A stretch of 64,000 nucleotides of DNA from Streptomyces sp. TSRI0281 (GCF_001905125.1 NZ_LWLE01000002.1:229261-293260); one strand, 5' to 3'; positions 50,942-60,225 are shown, counted from the first letter of the stretch. Notes: generated by a model not told the origin, from the sequence alone. A program made the numbers and translations.

Positions 50942-52075
50942 ATGGCCGCGAAGACGAATCCGCCCGACCGCCCCCAGGTGCTCTCCACGCGCGCGCTCAA
51001 CCGCGCCACCCTGGAGCGCCAACTCCTGCTGCACCGGGCGGACATGTCCGCCGAGGACGCCGTGGAGCACCTCGTCGGACTCCAGGCGCAGAACACCAGG
51101 CCGCCGTACTTCCAGCTCTTCGCCCGGCTCGAAGGCTTCGAACCCGCCGAGCTCTCCGCCCTGATGGAGTCGCGTGAGGTGGTCCGGATGGTCACCCTCC
51201 GCTCCACCATCCACACCCACACCGCCCAGGACGCCCTCACCCTGCGCCCGCTGGTCCAGGCGGCGCGCGACCGGGAGCTGAAGACCTTCCGCCGGGGCCT
51301 CGTCGGCGTGGACCTCGACCGGCTCTCGGCGATCAGCCGGAAGCTCGTCGAGGAACGGCCCCGCACCAACAAGGATCTGCGCGCGGAGCTCCTCGCCGAG
51401 TGGCCGGACGCCGACCCGCAGGCCCTCTCGGTGGCCGCCCGGTGCGGCCTGCCCCTGGTCCAGGTCACCCCGCGAGGACTCTGGGACCGGAGCGGCCAGG
51501 TCGAACTGACCACCGTCGAGCACTGGCTCGGCCGGCCCTCGCACCCCGCCCCCGCACCCGACGGCACCGTCCTGCGCTACCTCGGCGCCTTCGGACCCGC
51601 GTCCGTGAAGGACATGCAGACCTGGGCGGGGCTGACCCGGCTGCGGGAGGTCTTCGAACGGCTGCGGCCACAACTGCGCACGTTCCGCGACGAGAACGGG
51701 GTCGAACTCTTCGACCTCCCCGACGCCCCGCGCCCCGACCCCGACACCCCGGCGCCGCCGCGCTTCCTGCCCGAGTTCGACAACGTCCTGCTCGGCCACG
51801 CCGACCGCTCCCGCGTCATCCCGCCCGCGAACAAGGGGCGCAACGGGGTGGGCAACCAGTCCTACGGCACCGTCCTCGTCGACGGATTCTTCGCGGCCGT
51901 CTGGCGGGCCGACCGGACCGGGGACACCGCGAACCTCACGGTGCAGCCGCTCGGCCGGCTCGGCCGCGCCGAGCGCGACGCGGTCACCGAGGAGGCCGTA
52001 CGGATGCTGTCGGTGATGTCGGAGGCGACCGCGTACGACATCCGGTTCGCCGCCTTCATCGACTTCGGGGACTGA
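50942..52075 (+). CDS. HTH_42 / AlkZ-like DNA glycosylase family protein
   Basis: Winged-helix-repeat protein of 377 residues in the HTH_42 superfamily. It includes the crosslink-repair glycosylase AlkZ, which protects the azinomycin producer. The catalytic QxQ motif is visible as VGLQAQNTRPPYF (Gln48, Gln50), the RSTIHTHTAQDAL stretch follows, and the barrel part has LRYLGAFGPASVKDMQTWAGLTRLREVFE and FLPEFDNVLLGHADRSRVI. This makes removal of alkylated bases or interstrand crosslinks plausible. It is not in an antibiotic cluster, so it is likely a housekeeping or resistance paralogue. Probably leaderless. Confidence 0.85.
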   Translation: MAAKTNPPDRPQVLSTRALNRATLERQLLLHRADMSAEDAVEHLVGLQAQNTRPPYFQLFARLEGFEPAELSALMESREVVRMVTLRSTIHTHTAQDALTLRPLVQAARDRELKTFRRGLVGVDLDRLSAISRKLVEERPRTNKDLRAELLAEWPDADPQALSVAARCGLPLVQVTPRGLWDRSGQVELTTVEHWLGRPSHPAPAPDGTVLRYLGAFGPASVKDMQTWAGLTRLREVFERLRPQLRTFRDENGVELFDLPDAPRPDPDTPAPPRFLPEFDNVLLGHADRSRVIPPANKGRNGVGNQSYGTVLVDGFFAAVWRADRTGDTANLTVQPLGRLGRAERDAVTEEAVRMLSVMSEATAYDIRFAAFIDFGD

Positions 52076-52105
52076 GAGAGACCGGAACCCGGGCGGGCGG
52101 GGCGG

Positions 52106-52948
52106 TCAGGGCAGCAGACCCGCCCTGCGCGCCGCCACCACCGCTTCGAGCCGGGTGTGCGCCCCCAGCTTGCGCATCGCGGAACGCAGATACCCCTTCA
52201 CGGTCTCCGGCCGCAGCCCCAGCCGGTCCGCCGCCGTGGCGTTCGTCGCCCCCGCCGCCACACAGGCGATGACATCCACCTCGCGCGGCGCCAGCCGCAC
52301 CGTCCCGGCCGTGGGTCCCGCCGCCCCGGACGCCGAGGCGAGGCGCCCGCACACCGTGAGCAGCTCCTCCCGGAGGTCCGGGTCGACGATCTTCGGGGCG
52401 AGCGCCCGCAGTTCGCGATGCGCCTCGCGCACGTCCTCCCAGGCGCCCGGACCCGTGTGCGGATCGGTCACCTGCTCCAGGGTGGCCGCCAGAAGCTGCT
52501 GCACCTCGTCCCGTACCGCGAGCGCCTGTTCCACATCGCGGGCCGCGGCGACGGCGGCGTCGAACGTACGGTCCCCGAGGGTGATCGGATTCCGCAGCGC
52601 CCCGTACAGCAGGCCCCGCACCTTCCGGCGTACGACCACGGGCACCGCGACCACCGAGCGCAGGCCCTCCGCCGCGACGGCCGTGTCGTACTCGTGGCTG
52701 ATGTGGCGCGAGGAGGCGTAGTCCGTCACCGCGCACGGCCGTGACAACGCGATCGATTTGCCGCCGAGCCCGCTGCCCGCCGAGATGACCAGACCGCGCA
52801 GCGCGGTGGTCTGCGCCCCGTTCAGCTCCACGATCCGGGCGTGGCGCGCATCGGACAGCAGCCCGCCGAAGGCCACCGGAAGCCCACTTGAGCGGCGCAG
52901 CCTCAGCAGCGCGGCTTGCATCTCGACCGCTTCGACCGGTTCGGGCAT
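52106..52948 (-). CDS. GAF-LuxR transcriptional regulator
   Basis: Regulator of 280 residues with an N-terminal GAF sensor (about 25-150: GLPVAFGGLLSDARHARIVELNG, GLGGKSIALSRPCAVTDYASS, AAEGLRSVVAVPVVVRRKVRGLLYGALR), a helical linker and a C-terminal LuxR helix-turn-helix (LAPREVDVIACVAAGATNATAADRLGLRPETVKGYLRSAMRKLGAHTRLEAV). It is divergent from two acyl-CoA synthetase genes, 110 bases away, and probably controls them, sensing a small aromatic or acyl ligand through the GAF domain. ATG 52948 is chosen, with GGCGGAG ten bases upstream. Confidence 0.88.
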   Translation of the reverse strand: MPEPVEAVEMQAALLRLRRSSGLPVAFGGLLSDARHARIVELNGAQTTALRGLVISAGSGLGGKSIALSRPCAVTDYASSRHISHEYDTAVAAEGLRSVVAVPVVVRRKVRGLLYGALRNPITLGDRTFDAAVAAARDVEQALAVRDEVQQLLAATLEQVTDPHTGPGAWEDVREAHRELRALAPKIVDPDLREELLTVCGRLASASGAAGPTAGTVRLAPREVDVIACVAAGATNATAADRLGLRPETVKGYLRSAMRKLGAHTRLEAVVAARRAGLLP

Positions 52949-53058
52949 GGTGACGTCGCTCCGCCCTGTTCGTTCCACCCCCGTCCGGGGGTAGTGAGAC
53001 CTGGGTCACTGTTTACATGATGTTAAGTGACCGGTCCGGTCCGCAATGAGGAGGGCAC

Positions 53059-54780
53059 ATGTCGGCAACCAGTGCGACGGAGACGTTCCGGGCCGCCCGG
53101 GACTTTCTGCTGGAGCACCGCGAGGACTACGCGAAGGCATACGAGGGTTTCCGCTGGCCCCGGTCCGAGAACTTCAACTGGGCGCTCGACTGGTTCGACG
53201 TCATCGCCGAGAACAACGACCGCACCGCCCTGCACATCGTGGAGGAGGACGGGCGGCGCACCGAGGTGTCGTTCGCCCGGATGTCCGCCCGCTCCAACCA
53301 GGCCGCGAACTGGCTCAGGGCCCAGGGCGTCCGCGAGGGCGACCGCATCCTCGTGATGCTCGGCAATCAGGTCGAGCTGTGGGAGACGGCGCTGGCCGCG
53401 ATGAAGCTGCGTGCCGTCGTCATCCCGGCCACCCCGCTGCTGGGCCCCGTCGACCTGCGCGACCGCGTCGAACGCGGCCGGGTCCGCCATGTGCTCGTGC
53501 GGGGGGCGGACACCGCGAAGTTCGACGAGGTGCCCGGCGACTACACCCGGCTCGCCGTCGGCGGCGCGGACGGGAGCGGGGGCGGGAGCGCGGACGGGAG
53601 CGAGGGCGGCGGCATCGAGGGATGGCTGTCGTACGCGGGTGCCGACACCCTGCCCACGACCTTCACGCCGGACCGGGAGACCGACGCCGACGAACCGCTG
53701 ATGCTCTACTTCACCTCCGGCACCACCGCCCGCCCCAAGCTGGTCGAGCACACCCATGTCTCCTACCCCGTGGGCCACTTGTCGACGATGTACTGGATCG
53801 GCCTCAAGCCCGGCGATGTGCATCTGAACATCTCCTCGCCCGGCTGGGCCAAGCACGCCTGGTCGAACCTCTTCGCCCCGTGGAGCGCCGAGGCCACCGT
53901 CTTCATCTTCAACTACACCCGCTTCGACGCGGCCCGGCTGATGGCGGAGATGGACCGCTCGGCCGTCACCAGCTTCTGCGCGCCGCCCACCGTCTGGCGG
54001 ATGCTCATCCAGGCCGACCTCTCCCAGCTGAAGACGCCGCCGCGCGAGGTCGTGGCGGCGGGCGAGCCGCTCAACCCCGAGGTCATCGAGACGGTGCGCC
54101 GCGAGTGGGGCGTCACCATCCGCGACGGCTTCGGCCAGACCGAGACCGCCGTCCAGGTCGCCAACACCCCCGGCCAGCTTCTGAAGGCCGGATCCATGGG
54201 GCGGCCCAGCCCCGGCTTCAAGGTCGAACTCCTCGACCCGGTCAGCGGCGAGGCCGGTGCCACCGAGGGCGAGATCTCCCTCGACCTCTCGGCCCACCCC
54301 GTCGGTCTGATGACCGGGTACCACGGCGACCCGGACCGTACCGCCGAGGCGATGGCGGGCGGCTACTACCGCACCGGCGACATCGGCGCCCGCGACGAGG
54401 ACGGCTACATCACATACATCGGCCGCGCCGACGACGTCTTCAAGGCCTCCGACTACAAGATCTCGCCGTTCGAGCTGGAGAGCGCGCTGCTGGAGCACGA
54501 AGCGGTCGCCGAGGCCGCCGTCGTGCCCGCCCCCGACCCGGTCCGGCTCGCCGTGCCGAAGGCGTACATCGTGCTGGCCGAAGGGTGGGAGCCCGGACCG
54601 GAGACGGCCAGGGTGCTGTTCGCGCACTCCAGGTCGGTCCTCGCCCCGTACAAGCGCATCCGCCGGCTGGAGTTCGCCGAACTGCCGAAGACCGTCTCGG
54701 GCAAGATCCGCCGCATCGAGCTCCGCGAGCGCACCGCCGCCGGGACCGGCACCGAGTTCGACGAGGGGGACCTGCGATGA
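53059..54780 (+). CDS. AMP-binding acyl-CoA synthetase, MACS/benzoate-CoA-ligase-like
   Basis: Adenylate-forming ligase of 573 residues that activates a carboxylic acid with ATP and CoA. ANL motifs: MLYFTSGTTARPKLVEHTH (P-loop), FGQTE, TGDIGARDEDGYITYIGRADDVFKASDYKI and the C-terminal lysine in KTVSGKIRRIEL. A Gly/Ser/Asp low-complexity insert (GADGSGGGSADGSEGGG, about 173-190) is unusual. The pattern ISSPGWAKHAWSNLFAPW matches medium-chain and aromatic-acid ligases. It is translationally coupled to a second ligase (ATGA). Confidence 0.9.
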   Translation: MSATSATETFRAARDFLLEHREDYAKAYEGFRWPRSENFNWALDWFDVIAENNDRTALHIVEEDGRRTEVSFARMSARSNQAANWLRAQGVREGDRILVMLGNQVELWETALAAMKLRAVVIPATPLLGPVDLRDRVERGRVRHVLVRGADTAKFDEVPGDYTRLAVGGADGSGGGSADGSEGGGIEGWLSYAGADTLPTTFTPDRETDADEPLMLYFTSGTTARPKLVEHTHVSYPVGHLSTMYWIGLKPGDVHLNISSPGWAKHAWSNLFAPWSAEATVFIFNYTRFDAARLMAEMDRSAVTSFCAPPTVWRMLIQADLSQLKTPPREVVAAGEPLNPEVIETVRREWGVTIRDGFGQTETAVQVANTPGQLLKAGSMGRPSPGFKVELLDPVSGEAGATEGEISLDLSAHPVGLMTGYHGDPDRTAEAMAGGYYRTGDIGARDEDGYITYIGRADDVFKASDYKISPFELESALLEHEAVAEAAVVPAPDPVRLAVPKAYIVLAEGWEPGPETARVLFAHSRSVLAPYKRIRRLEFAELPKTVSGKIRRIELRERTAAGTGTEFDEGDLR

Positions 54781-56384
54781 GCGAACCGTCCTACGCGCAC
54801 GGCACCGGGACCACCGCGCTGCTCGGCGACACCATCGGCCGCAACCTCGACCGGGCCGTCGAGGCGTTCGGCTCGCGCGAGGCCCTGGTCGACGTGGCGT
54901 CCGGGCGGCGCTGGACGTACGCCGAATTCGGTGCCGACGTCCAGGAACTGGCCCGCGCCCTCATGGCGTCCGGCGTGGCCAAGGGCGACCGGGTCGGGAT
55001 CTGGGCGGTCAACTGCCCGGAGTGGGTGCTCGTCCAGTACGCGACGGCCCGCATCGGCGCCGTCATGGTCAACATCAACCCCGCCTACCGGGCGCACGAG
55101 CTGGAGTTCGTCCTCAACCAGTCCGGCATCTCCCTGCTGGTCGCCTCGCTCGCCCACCGCACCAGCGACTACCGCGCGCTCGTCGGCCAGGTCCGCGGCA
55201 ACTGCCCCTCCCTGCGCGCCGTCCACTACATCGACGACCCGTCCTGGACCGAACTGACGGCCGCCGCGCACTCCGTCACCTCCGGCCAACTGGCCTCCCG
55301 TGAAGCCGAGTTGTCCTGCGACGACCCGATCAACATCCAGTACACCTCGGGCACCACCGGCTTCCCCAAGGGCGCCACGCTCTCCCATCACAACATCCTC
55401 AACAACGGGTACTTCGTCGGGGAGCTGGTCGCCTACACCGAGCAGGACCGGGTCTGTCTGCCGGTGCCCTTCTACCACTGCTTCGGCATGGTGATGGGCA
55501 ACCTCGGCATCACCTCGCACGGCGCCTGCATCGTGATCCCCGGCCCGTCCTTCGAACCCACCGCCGTTCTCACGGCGGTCCAGCGGGAGCGCTGCACCTC
55601 GCTCTACGGCGTCCCCACGATGTTCATCGCCGAGCTCGACCTCCCCGACTTCGCCTCGTACGACCTCTCCTCGCTGCGCACCGGAATCATGGCCGGGTCC
55701 CCCTGCCCGGTCGAGGTGATGAAGCGCGTCGTCGCCGAGATGCACATGGACGAGGTGTCCATCTGCTACGGGATGACGGAGACCTCCCCGGTCTCCACCC
55801 AGACCCGCCGCGACGACGACCTGGACCGCCGCACCGGCACGGTCGGGCGGGTGCTGCCGCACATCGAGGTCAAGGTGGTCGACCCGGTGAGCGGGGTGAC
55901 CCTGCCGCGGGGTGAGGCCGGCGAACTGCGCACCCGTGGCTACAGCGTGATGCTGGGCTACTGGGAACAGCCCGACCGGACGGCCGAGGTGATCGACGCG
56001 GGCCGCTGGATGCACACCGGGGACCTCGCGGTGATGCGCGAGGACGGCTATGTCCAGATCGTCGGCCGGATCAAGGACATGATCATCCGGGGCGGCGAGA
56101 ATGTGTACCCGAGGGAGATCGAGGAGTTCCTCTACGGTCATCCCAAGATCGCCGACGTACAGGTGGTGGGGGTGCCGGACGAGAGGTACGGCGAGGAGAT
56201 CCTGGCCTGTGTCATCCCCCGCGACCCGGCCGATCCGCCGACGCTGGAGGAGATCACCGCGTACTGCCGTGAGCAGCTCGCGCACTACAAGATCCCGCGC
56301 GCGCTCAGGATTCTGGAGTCCTTCCCGATGACGGTGAGCGGGAAGGTCCGAAAGATCGAGCTGCGCGAGACCTTCGGCCGCTGA
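54777..56384 (+). CDS. AMP-binding fatty-acyl-CoA synthetase, FadD/ACSF2-like
   Basis: Second adenylate-forming ligase, 535 residues. Motifs: IQYTSGTTGFPKGATLSHHN (P-loop), PFYHCFGMVMGNLG, CYGMTETSPVS, TGDLAVMREDGYVQIVGRIKDMIIRGGENVYPREIEEFL and KVRKIEL with the catalytic Lys. The FPKGATLSHHNILNN and GMVMGNL patterns match the ACSF2/long-chain group. Its substrate range therefore probably differs from the upstream ligase. The two are co-translated, so they may activate two acids of the same pathway. Confidence 0.9.
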   Translation: MSEPSYAHGTGTTALLGDTIGRNLDRAVEAFGSREALVDVASGRRWTYAEFGADVQELARALMASGVAKGDRVGIWAVNCPEWVLVQYATARIGAVMVNINPAYRAHELEFVLNQSGISLLVASLAHRTSDYRALVGQVRGNCPSLRAVHYIDDPSWTELTAAAHSVTSGQLASREAELSCDDPINIQYTSGTTGFPKGATLSHHNILNNGYFVGELVAYTEQDRVCLPVPFYHCFGMVMGNLGITSHGACIVIPGPSFEPTAVLTAVQRERCTSLYGVPTMFIAELDLPDFASYDLSSLRTGIMAGSPCPVEVMKRVVAEMHMDEVSICYGMTETSPVSTQTRRDDDLDRRTGTVGRVLPHIEVKVVDPVSGVTLPRGEAGELRTRGYSVMLGYWEQPDRTAEVIDAGRWMHTGDLAVMREDGYVQIVGRIKDMIIRGGENVYPREIEEFLYGHPKIADVQVVGVPDERYGEEILACVIPRDPADPPTLEEITAYCREQLAHYKIPRALRILESFPMTVSGKVRKIELRETFGR

Positions 56385-56447
56385 GGGAGGTCACGGGCGG
56401 GCCGTGGCGCGGGCGGTGCCGGTGCGCGGCCGTCCCGTCCCGGTGGA

Positions 56448-56678
56448 TCAGGCGGCCTCGATGACGTCGGGGCCCGCGGTCCGGGTCGCGGCCGCCCACT
56501 CGATCAGCAGCACCTCGTACTTCGCCGACTCCACGGACGACCAGTCCTGACCGGCTCCGGCGTCGACGAGCGCGCGAATGGCTTCGTTGGCCTGGTCGGC
56601 CTGGCTGGCCTCGTCGATGGACGGGGAAGCGGGCAGGGCCGGGCCGGAGGGTAGGGAGCGCCGTGGAGTTAAGACCAT
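56448..56678 (-). CDS. Small acidic protein, probably leaderless
   Basis: I do not recognise the family. The 76 residues have a Pro/Ser N-terminus and a helical part, NEAIRALVDAGAGQDWSSVESAKYEVLLIEWAAATRTAG. The support for expression is a TAAGCT -10 box exactly six bases before the ATG (minus strand, plus-strand 56685-56690), the leaderless pattern also seen elsewhere in this window. No partner gene is evident. Confidence 0.6.
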   Translation of the reverse strand: MVLTPRRSLPSGPALPASPSIDEASQADQANEAIRALVDAGAGQDWSSVESAKYEVLLIEWAAATRTAGPDVIEAA

Positions 56679-56808
56679 GCGCTCAGCTTACTTGCCGCCA
56701 CTGACAGCGACCCCCTCGGTGCGCGCCCGGAGTTGGCGCGCCCGGAATTTCCGGGTTCGCGTCGCATGCGGACCCGCCTCAGGGTCCGCGGCGCTGCGGA
56801 CCTGCCTC

Positions 56809-57327
56809 TCAGGGCTCGCGGCGCATGCAGACCCGTGGCCAGCGGTCCAGGCCGTGTTCCGCCTCCTCCGCCCGGATCTTGCGGAGCCCATCGGTGAGTT
56901 CGCTCTCCCTGAGGGTCCGGAAGCCGATGCGTGCGTAGTACGGGGCGTTCCACGGGACATCGGTGAAGGTGGTCAGGGTGAGCGGCGCCGGCTGCCGTTC
57001 GGCCGCCCATGCGGCGAGGTGGTCGATGAGGGCGCGGCCGATGCCGCGACGGGCGGCGGCCGGGTCGACCGAGACCTGTTCGATGTGGAAGGCGCCGTCG
57101 ACGGGGTCGGCGATCAGATAGCCGGCCGGGCGGTCGTCGGCGGTCTCCAGGGGATCGGTGGCGACCCAGCAGCGCCCGGCCCGCCGGTAGCTCTCCAACA
57201 AGGTGAGGGGCGGCGGGTCGTCGTCGGCGACGGAGGCCATGCCGAGGCTGCGGAACGGTTCGCCTGCGGCGCGCTCGATGTCCTGGAGCAGGGGGAGGTC
57301 GGCGCGTCTGGCGGGGCGGATACGCAT
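56809..57327 (-). CDS. GNAT-family N-acetyltransferase
   Basis: Acetyl-CoA-dependent acetyltransferase of 172 residues. Motif A (IEQVSVDPAAARRGIGRALIDHL) with the R-x-x-G-x-G/A acetyl-CoA loop is clear, preceded by AGYLIADPVDGAF and followed by NAPYYARIGFRTL. The acceptor is unknown. There is no ribosome binding site; CATACT six bases before the ATG may be a -10 box of a leaderless gene. Confidence 0.88.
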   Translation of the reverse strand: MRIRPARRADLPLLQDIERAAGEPFRSLGMASVADDDPPPLTLLESYRRAGRCWVATDPLETADDRPAGYLIADPVDGAFHIEQVSVDPAAARRGIGRALIDHLAAWAAERQPAPLTLTTFTDVPWNAPYYARIGFRTLRESELTDGLRKIRAEEAEHGLDRWPRVCMRREP

Positions 57328-57427
57328 GCGCCCAGTATGGCGAGTGACGCCGGTCGCCGGTATGCGGCGACCGGTATCCGGTATCTGTTGTCCGTTGTCC
57401 GGTCCTGGCGGAACCGCTCGGGCGGGT

Positions 57428-58180
57428 TCAGGCGCCGGTGCTGATCAGTTCGTCCGCGGGGCTGTTCACCGGTTGCGGTGTCCCGGTGGGGTCCAGGACG
57501 AAGAGCGGAATGCCCAGGCCGTCCGCGCGCGCCCCGGCGTCCTCGGTGTAGCCGGCCATGGAAAAGAACACGCCCGCCGCCGAAGCGCTCAGGGCGTTCA
57601 GCCAGAGGCACTCCACGTCGCGTGGCGTGGCCGGCCGGGTGCCCGCGTCGACCTGGGCGACGACCCCCGCCGCCCGCAGGTCGATCCGGGACGCGGGCCG
57701 CTCCGGGGGCTGTGTGATCTCGCGGTAGCCCAGCCATGTCAGATACCGGGCGGCGGCGCTCACCGCGTCACGGCCGGTGCGGATCGCCATCGGGTGGAAG
57801 GACGGCCGCGGATGGGCGGCCGTGCGGGGCAGCGGGATGTGGGAGGGGCCGACCGCTTCGGTCCTGTCGGGGGGTGCGGCGGCATCGGTGCCGGGCGCCG
57901 GGGTGTCCGTACGCGCGGCCGTGACCGGGCGGACCGGAACGCGCAGCACCGTCCCGCACGGGCAGCACAGTTCCGGCTGCGGCCACTGGTCCAGGCGTCC
58001 GCACCCGGCGCAGCGCACCGTCACCCAGTCGTCGTCCCAGGTGCGGTGCGTGAGCGGTTCGGCCGGGGCACCGCGCAGCAGCGGCGGGGCGGTCGGGGCG
58101 CCGCACGGGCAGGGGTAGGCCGGTGCGACGTACGCGTGGCCGCGGCCACAGGCGGGACACCGTGCCGGCACGGACTCCAT
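57428..58180 (-). CDS. Two zinc ribbons fused to a degenerate Mrr/restriction-endonuclease-like domain
   Basis: A 250-residue protein. The first zinc ribbon uses Cys8, Cys11 and the CPC at 24-26; the second uses Cys57, Cys60 and CCPC at 72-75. After a Pro-rich linker (to about 125), the C-terminus (DAVSAAARYLTWLGY, SRIDLRAAGVVAQVDAGTRP, AGVFFSMAGYTEDAGARADGLGIPLFVLDPTGTPQPVN) has the Mrr-like PD-(D/E)xK fold pattern. The usual catalytic QVK reads QVD here, so nuclease activity is doubtful. GGAGGG precedes ATG 58180. It may bind nucleic acid or act as a non-cleaving relative; it has no methyltransferase partner. Confidence 0.72.
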   Translation of the reverse strand: MESVPARCPACGRGHAYVAPAYPCPCGAPTAPPLLRGAPAEPLTHRTWDDDWVTVRCAGCGRLDQWPQPELCCPCGTVLRVPVRPVTAARTDTPAPGTDAAAPPDRTEAVGPSHIPLPRTAAHPRPSFHPMAIRTGRDAVSAAARYLTWLGYREITQPPERPASRIDLRAAGVVAQVDAGTRPATPRDVECLWLNALSASAAGVFFSMAGYTEDAGARADGLGIPLFVLDPTGTPQPVNSPADELISTGA

Positions 58181-58344
58181 GGCCGTCTCCCTCCGGTACG
58201 CCCTGCGGGGCGATCGCGTTCCGTGGCCCTTCGTCACGGTCATCGTCCACCAAGAGCGAGGCCCTGGGGAGGGAATCGCCGTACTTCGTGGGGTCCGGTG
58301 GTCCCGCGCTCCCTTGACGGCTGACGCACCGCGTTTTAGATTGC

Positions 58345-58359
58345 TTCCGTATAGCAGAA
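58345..58359 (+). promoter_or_regulatory. Upstream half of the gcl operator pair
   Basis: TTCCGTATAGCAGAA, an imperfect copy of the palindrome at 58366, with its start 21 bases (two helical turns) upstream. Confidence 0.5.
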
Positions 58360-58365
58360 CTAAAC

Positions 58366-58380
58366 TTCCGTAATACGGAA
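58366..58380 (+). promoter_or_regulatory. Operator palindrome upstream of gcl
   Basis: TTCCGTA-A-TACGGAA is a perfect 15-base palindrome 60 bases before the gcl start. Its form fits sites bound by IclR-type repressors such as AllR, which controls glyoxylate/allantoin genes. This is inference; no regulator gene is in the window. Confidence 0.65.
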
Positions 58381-58440
58381 TTGGCGCTCTCAGGTGGCGC
58401 GACAGAGCCCGACTCCACCCAGCCCGAGCAGGAGCACTCA

Positions 58441-60225
58441 ATGCCTCGTATGACCGCTGCCCGAGCGGCAGTTGAGATCCTCAAGCGCGAAGGCGTCAGC
58501 AACGCGTTCGGTGTGCCGGGTGCGGCGATCAACCCGTTCTACGCGGCACTCAAGGCGTCCGGCGGCATCCACCACACCCTGGCCCGTCACGTCGAGGGCG
58601 CCTCCCACATGGCGGAGGGGTACACCCGCGCCGAGGCGGGGAACATCGGCGTCTGCATCGGTACGTCGGGCCCGGCGGGCACCGACATGATCACCGGTCT
58701 GTACTCCGCCATCGCCGACTCCATCCCGATCCTCTGCATCACCGGCCAGGCCCCGACCGCGGTCCTGCACAAGGAGGACTTCCAGGCCGTCGACATCGCG
58801 TCGATCGCCAAGCCGGTCACCAAGGCCGCCACCACGGTGCTGGAGGCCGCGCAGGTACCCGGCGTCTTCCAGCAGGCCTTCCACCTGATGCGCACGGGCC
58901 GTCCCGGTCCGGTCCTCATCGACCTGCCGATCGATGTGCAGCTCACCGAGATCGAGTTCGACCCCGAGCTGTACGAGCCGCTGCCGGTGCACAAGCCCGC
59001 CGCGACCCGCAGGCAGATCGAGCGGGCCATCGAGATGCTGAACGCCTCCGAGCGTCCGCTGCTCGTCGCGGGCGGCGGCATCATCAACGCCGACGCCTCC
59101 GCGCTCCTGGTGGAGTTCGCCGAGCTGACCGGCGTCCCGGTCGTCCCGACCCTGATGGGCTGGGGCATCCTCCCCGACGACCACGAGCTGAACGCCGGCA
59201 TGGTCGGCCTCCAGACCTCGCACCGCTACGGCAACGCGAACTTCCTGGAGTCCGACTTCGTCCTCGGCATCGGCAACCGCTGGGCGAACCGTCACACCGG
59301 CAAGCTGGACGTCTACACGCGGGGCCGTACGTTCGTCCACGTCGATATCGAGCCCACCCAGCTCGGCAAGATCTTCGCCCCCGACCTCGGCATCGCCTCC
59401 GACGCCAGGGCCGCGCTGGAACTCTTCGTCGAGGTGGCACGCGAGCTGAAGGCCGCGGGCACGCTCAAGGACCGTTCGGCCTGGGCCGCCTCCACGCAGG
59501 AGCGCAGGGCCACGCTGCAGCGCCGGACCCACTTCGACAACGTGCCGCTCAAGCCGCAGCGCGTGTACGAGGAGATGAACCGGGCCTTCGGCCCCGAGAC
59601 CCGCTACGTCACCACCATCGGGCTCTCCCAGATCGCCGGCGCCCAGATGCTGCACGTCTTCAAGCCGCGCCACTGGATCAACTGCGGTCAGGCCGGTCCG
59701 CTCGGCTGGACCATCCCGGCCGCGCTGGGCGTCGCCACCGCGGACCCGGACGGCACCGTGGTCGCGCTCTCGGGCGACTACGACTTCCAGTTCATGCTGG
59801 AGGAGCTGGCCGTCGGCGCGCAGCACCGCATCCCGTACGTCCACGTCCTGGTGAACAACTCCTACCTGGGCCTCATCCGCCAGGCCCAGCGCAACTTCGA
59901 CATCGACTTCCAGGTCAACCTGGAGTTCGAGAACCTCAACTCGCCCGAGCTCGGTGTCTACGGCGTCGACCACGTCAAGGTCGTCGAGGGCCTCGGCTGC
60001 AAGGCGATCCGGGTCACCGAGCCGGACCAGCTGCTGCCCGCCTTCGAGGAGGCGAAGAAGCTGGCCGCGGAGTTCCGGGTGCCGGTGGTCGTCGAGGCGA
60101 TCCTGGAGCGGGTCACGAACATCGCGATGAGCGGTACGGACATCGCGTCGGTCAACGAGTTCGAGGACATCGCGACGGAGCCGGGCCACGCACCCACCGC
60201 GATCCGCCCCCTGGCGGTGTCCTGA
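58441..60225 (+). CDS. gcl: Glyoxylate carboligase (tartronate-semialdehyde synthase)
   Basis: ThDP enzyme of 594 residues that joins two glyoxylates into tartronate semialdehyde and CO2. It is very close to the E. coli enzyme in pattern: [87 protein letters not shown] and [17 protein letters not shown]. Val51 replaces the Glu found in almost all other ThDP enzymes, the hallmark of Gcl. ATG 58441 follows a paired operator. The partner enzymes, tartronate-semialdehyde reductase and hydroxypyruvate isomerase, are 2.4-3.3 kb away on the other strand. Confidence 0.97.
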   Translation: MPRMTAARAAVEILKREGVSNAFGVPGAAINPFYAALKASGGIHHTLARHVEGASHMAEGYTRAEAGNIGVCIGTSGPAGTDMITGLYSAIADSIPILCITGQAPTAVLHKEDFQAVDIASIAKPVTKAATTVLEAAQVPGVFQQAFHLMRTGRPGPVLIDLPIDVQLTEIEFDPELYEPLPVHKPAATRRQIERAIEMLNASERPLLVAGGGIINADASALLVEFAELTGVPVVPTLMGWGILPDDHELNAGMVGLQTSHRYGNANFLESDFVLGIGNRWANRHTGKLDVYTRGRTFVHVDIEPTQLGKIFAPDLGIASDARAALELFVEVARELKAAGTLKDRSAWAASTQERRATLQRRTHFDNVPLKPQRVYEEMNRAFGPETRYVTTIGLSQIAGAQMLHVFKPRHWINCGQAGPLGWTIPAALGVATADPDGTVVALSGDYDFQFMLEELAVGAQHRIPYVHVLVNNSYLGLIRQAQRNFDIDFQVNLEFENLNSPELGVYGVDHVKVVEGLGCKAIRVTEPDQLLPAFEEAKKLAAEFRVPVVVEAILERVTNIAMSGTDIASVNEFEDIATEPGHAPTAIRPLAVS

